Of a stretch of DNA of 64,000 bases, positions 1 through 10,997 are shown piece after piece (the first letter of the stretch is position 1; every line of letters starts with the position of its first letter). The stretch comes from Euphorbia lathyris (Eukaryota > Streptophyta > Magnoliopsida > Malpighiales > Euphorbiaceae), in contig NC_088915.1 of the NCBI RefSeq assembly GCF_963576675.1, positions 3,291,001-3,355,000 of the forward strand, read 5' to 3'. The notes below the pieces were generated by a model. That model ran no database searches and had not been told where the DNA came from. It saw only the letters and a program-made list of their open reading frames with translations. The position numbers and the translations under genes are program-made.

Positions 1-1206
1 GGCATGACTCGGGATGAGTTGCTAAACGGTCACTACTTTAATGACGGTATACGATCGGCTTCCGTCCTGGAGTATTGTCAAGGAGATCGGATTCTTGATG
101 CACAGGCTACAGCTTGGACGTTTCTTATGCTCGGTTGCACATTGTTCGTGGACAAGACTGGTGACCGCATTTGACTTTCCTGTCTGTTGGAGGTACATGA
201 CTCGGTAGCTGGAGCCATTGGACTCTCGTGGCGCTCAGCTGCACTAGCATATCTATACCGTCATCTAGGTATTGCTAGCAGAGGAGACTGCGGGCAGATG
301 ACGAGTTGTTAGCTGACACTGCTTCAGGCATGGATTTATGAGTACTTCCCGTACTTCAGGCCTTAGCGGGAGGGAGTTACATTGGATCCGGAGCTTCCGA
401 GGGCTTGCATGTGGCCATCTATAGTGTTGGAGAAGAGTGATGATAGGCTGAGATCATATCGCATCGGGCTTGATAGATTGACTGCTGATGAGGTATAATT
501 TCCATTTAATTAAATAAACCAAATTTATTACTTGTACCATTTGTATGTTAATGTTGTTGTATACGTCATTAGGTGATGTGGATGCCGTATGGTCCTGATG
601 CCATTACGGATACCCCTAGGACGACATACGCCGGATGGATACGTTACAGGGATGTGATCGAGCCGTACATGCTGGGGAGATGCCTTCACCAGCTCGGTTA
701 CGTGCAGACCATACCCAGACCGATCTTGAGGCCGTTGAAGTCCGTACGTCCTTGGTCTAGCTTGAAGTATCGGGTAGAAGTGCCCGCCGATATGGCAGAG
801 GATCTTTGGATCTCGTTTTTTGAGGCGGGCATGCTTGTATTGTCTCGGTTCACTCTAGCACAGACTCATTCGGACTGTGACGAGCAGTACATGTCGTGGT
901 ACTACCTGCATTCACACCCTCAGCTACTGCCGGAGATGCCTGCACCCGGACCGACCATTCATACTCGCTCGAACAACGAAGTGGTAAGTGATTTAAGTTT
1001 TAATCAACTAATTTACAATTATCAAATTATACTAAATAAAATGATATTTATTCATTTTGGGGTTTTTCTTTTTCCAGTGGGTTAGCCGTTTCGCTAACTC
1101 GGGAGAAGGTGCATTGCAGGCGATGAACCTTCTTGATGAGGATGTTGCGACTGAGTGGAAACAGTCGTACGACCAGATTTTGGATGCTTGGCATTCGGCT
1201 TCATAA
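1..1206 (+). pseudogene. Plant mobile domain (PMD/MAIN-like) gene, decayed
   Basis: Three apparent exons read as a plant mobile domain protein, the family of Arabidopsis MAIN/MAIL1 that is also carried by many Mutator-like and gypsy elements. Exon 1 (1-492, running in from the window edge) gives family-typical pieces such as FLMLGCTLFVDKTGD and LLQAWIYEYFP, but holds three in-frame stops. Intron 493-572 (GT..AG). Exon 2 (573-982) is open and gives VMWMPYGPDA then the downstream block ending in TRSNNEV. Intron 983-1077 ends in TTTCCAG. Exon 3 (1078-1206) ends at TAA after AWHSAS-like residues. The clean second exon with a broken first one points to a recent pseudogene. It may be transposon-borne or a host copy; the 5' end lies outside the window. 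Confidence 0.7.
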
Positions 1207-1451
1207 TTGGCATTCCATATGAAATTGGATGGCTTACTTAGATCCTCGGGATTTTCGAACTCCATTGCAGCATGACTTTGCAAGCTTCTTTTAGGAATTT
1301 GCTGACAATAAGTGAGACAGAGTTCATAAGCACAATTTGGACATCTGCGGTGTAAATTGGCAATTGGAGTTGCACAATGGTCTCCTTCCTCCAATTTGTT
1401 TCCCCATGCAGATTCTCTCCATCCATTGCAAATGTACACCTGACAGACCAT
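1207..1451 (-). pseudogene. JMJ25/IBM1-type histone demethylase fragment (RING-like zinc finger)
   Basis: On the minus strand a 139-codon open frame includes DHCATPIANLHRRCPNCAY followed by ELCLTYCQQI and SHAAMEFE. This is the cysteine-rich RING-like segment that precedes the JmjC domain in plant KDM3-type H3K9 demethylases (JMJ25/IBM1 group): paired Cys, an LHR-Cys-x2-Cys core, then Cys-rich helix and a GHAEMEF-like tail. No JmjC iron-binding domain and no upstream exon could be followed, so this is a fragment. It lies tail-to-tail against the PMD pseudogene. Family assignment is from remembered motifs. Confidence 0.55.
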
Positions 1452-1528
1452 TGTGACGAATTATGAGCACATCCTGCAAGGCCATTGGAGTGTACTGCAA
1501 GAAAAAACAAGGGAAGTATTGAGAACAT

Positions 1529-3004
1529 TAAATAATCAGTTTAAGGTCTCCTCAAAATGAATCCCCTATATACATAAGAAGGTCCCAAGATGACACTGGA
1601 AAAAGGGATTGACCTCGAAAAAGGGATTATTAGGCTTGAAAAAGGAATCCTAGTATATAATACACCTTCGTTTAATTACTTGTTAGTTTCTTTTTTTTTT
1701 TAAGTATAAAACGACAAGATTGAATATATTATGGATCCTTTAAAATTCGCCAGAAAAACCAATTGGCATCCGGAATATTAAGAATGTCCCATTATCTTGC
1801 TTAATTATTATTAAGCCTCTAAGAGTGGATTTCAGCAAAGTTCAATAAGGACCACAAAAACCAATTTTAGGATGCCAAAAGATATTATATTATATAAAGA
1901 AAAAGAACCAAAACAAAATAAGAAAACATATAATAAATTTTATATATGCTCAAATGTATAAATATAAAAATGCAGGTGTTTATATAAATTTCTAATTTAT
2001 CAAAGAATGCTTGCCCAATTCTATTTTGAGATTTGATGAAAAGGATTACTCATTAAAGATAACATTTACTATTTACAATTCATTAAACATAAAACTTAGT
2101 ATACTATGATGATATTCAAATTAAATGATACAATACTACCACTAGTGATGGTTTACAATTCAACAAACACCTCAAGACATTTGGAATAAACAATTGTAAG
2201 ATGATAAAAAACCTGTCATCTGTGGGAACCATCACTATGGTTGTACGGCGGCTGCTCAATTCGGTTTCCTGGTTTGAAGAAAGTAGGTAGAAATCAGGCT
2301 TTCTTTTTCTGCATTTTTGGTCAGCCAGAAAACAAATAAGAATAACTGTTGCATCATACAAAATTAAACAAACAAGAAAACAGATAAGAATAATTGTTTG
2401 CTCATACAATCATATGCACATCAAAATTAAACAAAAACTAAGAACTGGGTTCATATCAAGTGTAAAAACTGGAAGAATCCTCATCGTGGAATACCCAAAT
2501 CCAGAAAGAAGAGAAAGCAAACAGCTAAATGAAAAACGAATTAGGGGTACCAAAGCCTTAGTCTTCAAGATGGAATACCCAAATCCTCATCGCGGCATTA
2601 TCTTCTTTTTTGCCTTTTACTGTTTGGAAATTCTGAATCAAAATGGTTTGTGATCGGTGAGATCCCACCCAAACCTCTCATTATATGCTTGAGAACAGGG
2701 AAACAAATTGCTGCGGCGGCTGGAGTTGAAGAAGTCGGAGGCAATATAGAAGAAAGTCTGGATATTTAGGGTTTCAAGGAAACCCAATGGTCAACCCCCT
2801 TTTGGGTTCGGCTATTTACACAATCAATTTAGACTTAATACATTTGTATTGTTGTACTTATTTAAAAAAACAAAAATCAATGGTTAATGTAATTTGAAAA
2901 ATAAAAATCTACATACTGTGAACTTTTTAAATTGACCAATTTACATTTTAAAAATATCTATTTACCTTTTAAATTTTTTAACTTGACAAATTAACACTTT
3001 AAAA

Positions 3005-3039
<35 letters not shown>

Positions 3040-3467
3040 CTATCTATTTATCTTTTAAATTTTTTTAAATTAATCTATTAGTTCCATACACATTTTAACT
3101 TTTCAAACTATTTCAAAATCACTCTTTATTTCATCATGTAAATTTTAAAAGGTTTTTTTTTTTTTTGAGAAATAAATTTTAAAAGGTTAATACGATACTT
3201 TAAACAGACTCAAGGATAAATTGACTATTTTAAAAGTTACGGGGGATAATTGATAAGGTCTATGTTTGATAAAGAACTTTTCGAAGTAACGTATTAACCT
3301 TTTAAAATTTATTTCTCAAAAAATTTATAAGGTCTATGTTTGATAAAGAACTTTTCGAAGTAAAATTATAACTTTGAGCAACTTCCAGCATCGATGCTTC
3401 TATAAATTTTTTAAATCAACCCTTACACAATATAATACCATAAAAGCTAATAATATTAATCAGAAAA
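1529..3467. other. Non-coding AT-rich DNA with a TA microsatellite and an inverted repeat
   Basis: No convincing gene. A TA dinucleotide run sits at about 3008-3038. A 32-bp inverted pair (about 3164-3195 with 3291-3322, TTTTGAGAAATAAATTTTAA...) encloses unique DNA, and a 38-bp direct repeat beginning AAGGTCTATGTTTGATAAAG occurs at about 3255 and 3328. Around 2640-2790 the minus strand has a short open frame with a CT-rich leader that could be an old promoter or 5' UTR; I could not assign it. Confidence 0.5.
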
Positions 3468-3792
3468 CACTATGCCATTTTCCCTTTCACATGACACAAA
3501 GTACATGACAGACATTTGTTTTAGTGTCGTGTGAATATTTTTCGTGATAGTATTTTAGCTGTATGTCATCTGAAAGCGAAATAAAAAATGCGATTCTCAG
3601 ATGACATTACGATTACATAATCCCGTCATCCAAAGAAAACGTGCGTTTTCGTTAAATTTCACTTACTCAACAGATGACACTTCTAATAAATGAATGTCAT
3701 TGTTTGGCGAAAACAAAAAAGCAGCAAATGAAATTTTACTTACGCGGCCAATCCCCAAATTTTAGGCGCTCTTGTTTGACTAGAATTTCAGC

Positions 3793-3960
3793 TGATATAT
3801 AAACCCTCTCTCTAATCCCAAACCCTAGTTTAGGTTACGCAAGAGCTTCATCCCTCTCATCCCTCTCTATCTCCATGGCTGATTTGAACATGCAATCACT
3901 GGCTGAGCTATAAACACGGTACTGGTAAGTATATATTGATTTTCGTTGTTCCTTACTCTC
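3793..3960 (+). promoter_or_regulatory. Promoter-like region and short first exon inside CACTA A
   Basis: A TATATAAA box (about 3796) is followed by AAACCCTAG, matching the plant telo-box, then a CT-rich leader and ATG at 3875 opening a 12-codon frame (MADLNMQSLAEL, stop). A consensus donor (ACTG|GTAAGT) follows and an acceptor-like TTTCGATTTCAG lies near 4003. The later part of this stretch is conserved, in reverse, in element B near 29,640-29,836. In other CACTA elements the transposase promoter sits in this position, so this could be its remnant or a captured host promoter. Confidence 0.4.
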
Positions 3961-5624
3961 TCTTTTCCTCATCCGATTTACTTTTGTGTATTTCGATTTC
4001 AGCAGTTGGAATAAGGATCTATTGATTTCAAAGCTATGATTTAAAGGGTTAGATCTCTTGCTTAGATACTGATTTTATTGTATTCATTGTTAGATTCACC
4101 GCTGAAATTCTTGGGTCATTATCTTTTTTTTACCTAGGGCAATACAGTGCCGGTTGCTGAAGATGTTCTAATTTCTTTTTATTTGAACATAATATTTGCA
4201 GGGATAGTAAAAATGCTACATGCGAAGGCTGACTGAAGATCTTGTCATTCAGTTCTTGTGTTTAGCATATGGGAAGATTTCTTTAGCTTATTGAGTATAT
4301 ATTGTTGTTATGTTGGTTTGAACTGATTGGTTGCATGTATGATGTTGTTGTGGGTGGTGCTGCTGAGATAGGTTTGCAATATATCTTCCACTTGGATTGT
4401 TATCTGAATGAGTATGTGTATGTATATGAACATAGAACTCATTGATTTAGGAAACTAGCCTGATTTTGAGTATACATATATATATATATATTGTTATGTG
4501 GGTTTGAACTGAAGGATTACATATATGTATGATGTTGTGGGTGATGATGAAATGATTGGTATGAACTAATTGGTTAGATATAACTGATTAGGCATACTCT
4601 AAAGCTTTGAATATTCATTGTGATTGACAACACTCTTACACCTATGAGTTATACTGATAGAAGTGATTGAGTATGTGTATGTGTATAAAACATGTTTATG
4701 TTTGATGTTCTGTTGATGTTTATGTTTGAGGTTCTATATGAGTATGTGTACGATTGTTCATTTAGGCATGTAGCTTATTAATCATGCATCAAGTATTAGA
4801 GGAACATTGTAAAAGAGTCATTGAGCATGTATGAAGCAAGTATTAAAGGGTAAATTTAGGCTAATTGCATGTACTGATATGGCTTGCAAATGATAAGATA
4901 TATATAACCATTCTCTTTTTTATTTGAACATGACCTATGATGATAAGTAAGGAATAAGTTGTATGCTTGTTATAGCATGTTCACTTGAATATACATGTCT
5001 GCTTGAATAAGTTGTCTACTTGTTATAGCATGTTAGGCATACTCCTAAATCTCCATTACTATGTATCATACACTTGGCTTGTTATGCTTATGTAAAAGTG
5101 TTTAACATGGTGATGAAGTTGTATGATTCTAACAACACAAGTTTATGACTAAGCTTGTGGTCACGGTATCATACACTTCATCACCATGCTAACTTCATCA
5201 TGAACTCTACAATCCAAGTGGCATGTACATAATGGTGGCTTTATGATGCTATGAGAACAAGTTTTAGACATGCACGAATAAGTTGTCTATTTGTTATAAC
5301 ATGCTAGGCATACTCTTAAAGCTGAAAATGTTATGAAACCATTCAGGATGGTGATGAGATAAGTTTACAATATACCTTCCACTTGACTTGTTATCTGATT
5401 GAAATCATTCAGAATGTTGATGGGTTTTCGATGCTATCAGCATATGAACTTGATATTATGTTTAGGAAGGTAGCTGAAAATGATGAACTTGTCTGATTCT
5501 TTTCTATTTTAACATGAGTTATGCTGATGAGACATGTTTCATGTCAATTTAGCATGTTATGTGTTATGTGTCTATGTGTGAAGCATGTTGGCTTGTTTTA
5601 TGTTCTGTTTATGAAGTATCTGAT

Positions 5625-5925
5625 TCAGGAATGGCTCTATGCCCATCCAGTAGTCCACACCATCCAGCTCGGTGTTTCTTTGGCATCCAAATCTCCTTTC
5701 TTCAAGAATGTGCAGATGGTAAACAAGGATATCGGGATGATGGGGAACCATTAGAGTTAAATGGCGTCGAATACTGGAGGGGCATGGAGCCAACATTGAA
5801 GATCAGATTGATTACCAAGTACATTTGTAATCAGTAATCATTCTGTTCTTCAAGATTGGCTCTATGCCTATCCAGTAGTCCACACCATCTAACTCAATGG
5901 TTGCCCAGCATCCAAATTTCCTTGT
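5625..5925. repeat. Triplicated, partly inverted motif in CACTA A
   Basis: Three copies of a unit of about 65 bp surround one another: one copy at about 5731-5799 and two inverted copies at about 5625-5690 and 5853-5921. Each copy translates to a similar peptide: LNGVEYWRGMEPTLK on the plus strand, LDGVDYWMGIEP and LDGVDYWIGIEPILK on the minus strand. The minus-strand copies lie just downstream of the E2-like gene's stop. I do not recognise the peptide. Confidence 0.5.
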
Positions 5926-6058
5926 TATTCGCACATCACGCCCCCCCTTGTACGCTATTCGCACGTCACATCATAATGGCCCCCTTGCTTACTATTTGCA
6001 CATCATATATCCACTACATGCTCTTCAGTCCATCTCCTGGCAGTTCCTACGTAACCTA

Positions 6059-6441
6059 TAAGAAGGAAATCTGTATTTTATTTTGTCTAAGAGACATCTG
6101 TATTGTCTAGAGACATCTGTATGTCTGGAGACATCTGTATGTCTGGAGACATCTGAATGTCTGGAGACATCTGTATTGTTTGGAGACATCTGTATTTTGA
6201 CAACCAGTTTTTTGGCTATAAATATCTTCAATCATTCATACCTTTTCACTTACTGTTTTAATTATTCAAATACGTTCATAGGGAAATTAGTGAAATTGCT
6301 ATCATTAATTTTATGTTAGGGAAATCCTAGAGGAAACTTAGTCAGAAACCCAATAGCAATTGATAGTGGGGGCTAATATTTCCTTAAGGACAGTGATTAA
6401 TCACGTCCCTATTTTATGTTTGTGATCCCATATTTCTAACA
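6059..6441 (+). repeat. 5' LTR with an 18-bp tandem array upstream of a TATA box
   Basis: Six tandem copies of about 18 bp (GAGACATCTGTATGTCTG, some 19 bp) start at 6091, 6110, 6128, 6146, 6164 and 6183. The matching 3' LTR has five, starting at 10666, 10685, 10703, 10721 and 10740. A TATAAATA box follows at 6217 (10774 in the 3' LTR). Each unit contains GAGACA, the reverse complement of the auxin-response core TGTCTC. The LTR ends at TCTAACA. Confidence 0.85.
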
Positions 6442-6458
6442 ATCTTAAGGAAATATTA
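6374..6458 (+). promoter_or_regulatory. LTR-complementary primer-site hairpin (candidate self-priming PBS)
   Basis: TAATATTTCCTTAAG at 6374-6388, inside the LTR, is the exact reverse complement of CTTAAGGAAATATTA at 6444-6458, which starts two bases after the LTR end, exactly where a primer-binding site should be. The loop is about 55 nt. The last stem base is the A of the gag start codon. Confidence 0.7.
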
Positions 6459-8083
6459 TGGAGAACGTGTTGAAGAATGTTGGTGATGCTGGTAAACTTG
6501 ATCGGTTTGATGGGACGAATTTCACTCGTTGGAAGGAGACTATGAAATTTTTTCTGATCACTCTGGAACGTAAGAAGCGAGAAGAAGACGAGGCGCTATG
6601 TAGAGGATATATTCTGAACCATCTCTCTGATCGTCTTTATGATTTGTACATTCCTGTACAAAAGGCAAAGGATATATGGATATCACTAGAGACAAAGTAT
6701 AATTCAGAAAAGCAAGGGGCAAATAAGTTTATCACTATGAAATTTTTTGAATTTACTATGAATGATTCTGCATCTGTACTTGACCAAGTCCATGAATTTC
6801 TTATCTTGGCCTCTAAATTTAAGGATCTTACTATAGACATTCCAGAGAAATTACTTGTGGGGGCAATCATAGCCAAATTACCTCCAAGTTGGAATAACTA
6901 TAGAAAGAAACTGTTGCACACTTCTGAGGATTTTAATTTGGAACAAATTCAGAAGCATTTACGAATTGAAGAGGAAACTTGAATTCGTGATAAGAAACAT
7001 GATGTTGCTTCTAGTTCTAAAGTTAATTATGCCAGTAATAATCAGAAGGGGGGCAAAAAGAGGAAAGGAAATTATCAGAATAATCCCAACAACAACAAAA
7101 AGTTTAAGAAGAATTTGTCTGATGTTGTTTGTTATAATTGTGGTGAAAAAGGACACATCAAAAGATTATGTAAGAACCCCAAGAAGAAGGATAGCAAAAA
7201 TCAGAATAAGAAGGAGAGTGGGGACAAAGCAAATGTTGTTGAACATGTTGACAATAATGAAATTATTGCCATGGTTTCTGAGTTGCAAATTGGTATGATC
7301 CAAGAATTGCATATGGCATCTCTTACCATAAGCAATGATTGGTGGTATGATTCTGGTGCAACTACTCATGTTTGCAACAACAAAGTACTCTTCAAGACTT
7401 ATATTGATTCTTCTCTAGACCATGAAGTTTTGTTGGGTGATCATCACTCTTCCAAGGTTCAAGGAACCGGGACTGTTGAAATTCAGTTTACTTCTGGAAA
7501 GAAAGTTATTCTCACAAATGTTCTTCATGTTCCTCAAATTAGGAAGAATTTAGTTTCTGGTTTTATGTTATGTAAAAAGGGGTTAAAGGCTGTAATAGAA
7601 TCTGATAAAATAATTTTGTCTAAGGCTGGAGCATTTGTTGGGAAATGTTATGTCTGTGATGGAATGTTCAAATTGTCTATTAATAAAGTTGAGAATTCTG
7701 CTTATTTTCTTGTGCATGCAATTGAATGTACTTCTTTTCATTTGTGGCATAATCGTTTAACACATACCAATTATAGAACCATGAAATATATGTCTAAAAA
7801 TGGAATGATATCTTATGGTAATGATCATGAAGATAAATGTGAGGTATGTGTTCAAGCAAAAATGAAAAGGAAACCATTTCCTAAAATTGAAAGAAGTACA
7901 GAAATGTTAGAACTTATTCATTCTGATATTTGTGAATTTAATGGAAATTTAACTAGAGGAGGTAATAGGTATTTCATAACTTTCATTGATGATAGTTCTC
8001 GTTTTACCTATGTTTATTTGTTAAAAACAAAAGACCAAGCATTTGAAATGTTTAAATGTTATAAAGCCATGGTAGAGACATAA
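6458..8083 (+). pseudogene. Copia gag, zinc knuckle, protease and N-terminal integrase, interrupted
   Basis: Starts at ATG 6458, only 16 bp after the LTR. The gag domain (UBN2 type) has RFDGTNFTRWKETMKFF and YDLY...AKDIWISLE, and looks shortened near residues 30-40 compared with relatives that have a long acidic linker there. An in-frame TGA at 6980-6982 stops gag. The same frame continues to the zinc knuckle CYNCGEKGHIKRLC (about 7130), the protease active-site region WWYDSGATTHVC (about 7340) and the integrase zinc-binding region (HLWHNRLTHTN.., CEVCVQAKM). A stop at 8081-8083 is followed by a one-base insertion near 8095 that shifts the frame. Confidence 0.85.
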
Positions 8084-8537
8084 AAGCATAAGAAAATTAA
8101 AAATTCTACGCAGTGATAGAGGTGGGGAGTATTTTCCTACATAATTTTCTTCTTTTTGTGAATCTAGTGGAATTATACATCAGGTTAGTGCTCCTTATAG
8201 ACCTCAACAAAATGGAGTTGCTGAAAGAAAAAATGGTGTTTTAGGGGATATGCTAAATGCAATGCTTGTTAATGCAAATTTGCCACTTAATTTATGGCGA
8301 GAAGCTTTGCTAACCGCATGTCATATACACAACAGAGTACCTTCTAAGAAATTTAAGGTTTCACCTTATGAAATTTGGAAAGGAAGGAAACCTAATATAA
8401 GTTACTTTAAGGTGTGGGGTTGTGTTGCATATTACAAGGTCCCAGATCCTAAGAAAACTAAATTAGGACCAAGGGCTTTGAAAAGTGTTTTTGTGGGCTA
8501 TGCTGAAAATACCAATTATACTTACTGTAGAAGATGA
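8084..8537 (+). pseudogene. Copia integrase core, broken
   Basis: Continues the integrase: LRSDRGGEY (second catalytic Asp), an in-frame TAA soon after, then YRPQQNGVAERKN (catalytic Glu) and LWREALLTACHIHNRVPS. It ends in FVGYAEN followed at once by reverse-transcriptase sequence. The usual linker between integrase and reverse transcriptase is missing, so roughly 100 codons or more are deleted at about 8510-8530. Confidence 0.8.
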
Positions 8538-10075
8538 TCCCAAAACTTTTCAAGAAGCAATGACTTCTAGAAATTCAGCTTTTTGGAAAGAGGCAATCAA
8601 TGATGAAATGGATTCATTGATATCAAACAATACTTGGTATATTACGGACTTGCCTCCAGGGTCCAAAACTGTTGGATGCAAATGGGTATTCAGGATTAAG
8701 TATAATACAGATGGATCTATAAATTCTTTCAAAGCTAGATTGGTTGCACAAGGGTTTACTCAAAAAGAAGGGGTAGATTATTTTGACACTTATGCACCTG
8801 TGGCTAGAATTTCATCCATTAGAGTACTTATGGCTTTAGCTTCTATTTTTGGTCTATGTGTACATCAAATGGATGTGAAGAAGACTTTTCTAAATGGGGA
8901 TTTAGAAGAAAGAAGTGTACATGAAACAACCCGAGGGTTTTGTTCTCCCTGGAAATGAAAATAAAGTTTGCAAATTGGTTAAATCCTTGTATGGATTAAA
9001 ACAAGCGCCTAAACAATGGCACGAAAAATTTGATTCTGTTATTTTATCAAATGGTTTTACTTATAACTCAGCAGATAGGTGCATTTACTCTAAGTTTACA
9101 AAAGATTATGGTGTCATCATATGTTTATATGTTGATGACATGTTAATCTTTGGAACCAATATGAAAGGAATTGATGAGACAAAGAACTATTTGAGTTCAT
9201 GTTTTAAAATGAAAGATTTAAATGAAGTTGATACTATCTTAGGTATCAAGGCTATAAAACATAGTGGGGGTTTTGCGTTGAGTCAATCTCATTATATTGA
9301 AAAAGTGCTTAATAAATTTGAGCACTTAAAGTTTAAAGAGGCTAATTCCCCTTATGATTCATCTTGTAAACTTAGTAAAAATGAGGGAAGAGGTGTTGCT
9401 CAACTTGAGTATGCTAGTGCAATAGGAAGTATGATGTATGCATCACATAGTACTAGACCAGATATTACATTTGATGTCTGTAAACTTTCTAGATTTACGA
9501 GTAATCCGAGTCGTGAACATTGGAAAGCGATTGGTAGGGTTTTAGGTTACTTAAAAAGAACCAAAAACCTTGGATTATATTATAATAAATTTCTAGCAGT
9601 TCTTGAGGGTTATTCAGATGCTAGTTGGATAAATACTATCGGTGATAGTAAGTCCACAAGTGGTTGGATTTTTATGCTTGGTGGAGGAGCTGTTTCTTGG
9701 GCTTCAAAGAAACAAACTTGTATTACTCATTCCACAATGGAGGCTGAATTTTTGGCCTTAGTAGCAGCAGGAAAAGAAGCTGAATGGCTGAGGAATATGT
9801 TATTAGATATTAAGTTGTGGCCACTACCGATGTCAGCCATTTCTTTGAACTGCGATAGTGAAGCTACTTTGTCTAAAGCTTATAACAAGATATATAATGG
9901 AAAGTATAGACATATTAGCTTAAGACATTCATATGTACGACAGTTAATATCAGACGGGATTATAACTGTTGTATATGTTAAGTCTTGTAATAATTTGGCA
10001 GATCCTTTCACAAAAGGACTTCCAAGGGACATAGTATATAAAATGTCCAAAGAGATTGGTTTAAGACCTATATGA
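8530..10075 (+). pseudogene. Copia reverse transcriptase and RNase H, one frameshift
   Basis: Reverse transcriptase begins near VEDDPKTFQEAM and runs through KWVFRIKYNTDGS, ARLVAQGFTQKEG and [18 protein letters not shown] frameshift near 8910 moves to the frame with [11 protein letters not shown] and YVDDMLIFG, the polymerase catalytic motif. RNase H follows with [17 protein letters not shown] and [11 protein letters not shown], and ends at [10 protein letters not shown]. About 500 bp of non-coding DNA separate the stop (10075) from the 3' LTR. Apart from the single shift this half is well preserved, so the element is defective but not old. Confidence 0.88.
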
Positions 10076-10580
10076 TTACATCAGCAACAACAGAAACCCA
10101 ACCTATGTATAGTATTATCACTATGTAAAGGTTCAATGTGGTAAAAACAAGTTGTTGATAACTAATTGATATACTAACTATAATAATAAATTATATAGTA
10201 TATGATTATTAGGGTGAGTCTTAGACTCTTAATGAAGCTTCATATGTTGTATTTGAACTTCACCTATATGGACAGAAGGAGTGGTGCCGCTCCTAATGAA
10301 AGTGTGGTCTACTTTTATAATTGTCCATGAAGTCTAGGATGAGCGCATGGCCATAATAGTGCTACCATTTCTATGAACGTACATTTATATAGAAGTTATG
10401 TGTGTGATACTTCCGATATAACAAAAGGGATTATGGCTCAAAAGCGGCAAGCCGCCATTAATTTCGTTTTTCCTTGAAGTGTTACACTAAGTGGAGGTCC
10501 AAATCGCAAGATATCGACATTTATGTATAACTCTAATGAGATTTATTTAAACACCAATACATAAAGCCTAAGTGGGGGAT

Positions 10581-10997
10581 TGTTAGATATTAGTCTTTAA
10601 TATTGGTGTTGTGGAAATTCCACATGGAAAGAATAAGAAGGAAATCTGTATTTTATTTTGTCTAAGAGACATCTGTATTGTCTAGAGACATCTGTATGTC
10701 TAGAGACATCTGAATGTTTGGAGACATCTGTATTGTCTGGAGACATCTGTATTTTGACAACCAGTTTTTTGGCTATAAATATCTTCAATCCTTCATACCT
10801 TTTCACTTACTGTTTTAATTATTCAAATACGTTCATAGGAAATTAGTGAAATTGCTATCATTAATTTTATGTTAGGGAAATCCTAGAGGAAACTTAGTCA
10901 GAAACCCAATAGCAATTGATAGTGGGGGCTAATATTTCCTTAAGGACAGTGATTAATCACGTCCCTATTTTATGTTTGTGATCCCATATTTCTAACA
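10581..10997 (+). repeat. 3' LTR of the copia in CACTA A
   Basis: 417 bp, TGTTAGA...TCTAACA with perfect 7-bp terminal inverted repeats. It is complete at its 5' end, unlike the upstream copy. It differs from the 5' LTR mainly by one fewer 18-bp unit and a few substitutions, which indicates a fairly recent insertion. Confidence 0.9.

Larger units (their letters stand above)
6059..10997 (+). mobile_element. Ty1/copia LTR retrotransposon inserted in the E2 exon of CACTA A
   Basis: The 3' LTR is 10581-10997 (TGTTAGA...TCTAACA, 417 bp). The 5' LTR is 6059-6441 and lacks about the first 54 bp, yet both outer edges abut the 5-bp direct repeat ACCTA (6054-6058 and 10998-11002). A G-rich polypurine stretch (AGTGGGGGAT) precedes the 3' LTR. 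Internal order is gag, zinc knuckle, protease, integrase, reverse transcriptase, RNase H, with several breaks. There is no initiator tRNA-Met primer site after the 5' LTR. Insertion splits the E2 pseudogene's last exon, so this element is younger than CACTA A. Confidence 0.92.

Noticed and set aside
3008..3038. TA run considered as an origin or regulatory element
   Set aside because: A simple dinucleotide microsatellite, common in plant intergenic DNA.
6025..6231. Minus-strand frame with repeated DVSRHTDVSRHTDVSRQ peptide, and the matching plus-strand frames
   Set aside because: This is only a translation of the 18-bp tandem repeat in the copia LTR (18 is a multiple of 3), not a repeat protein.
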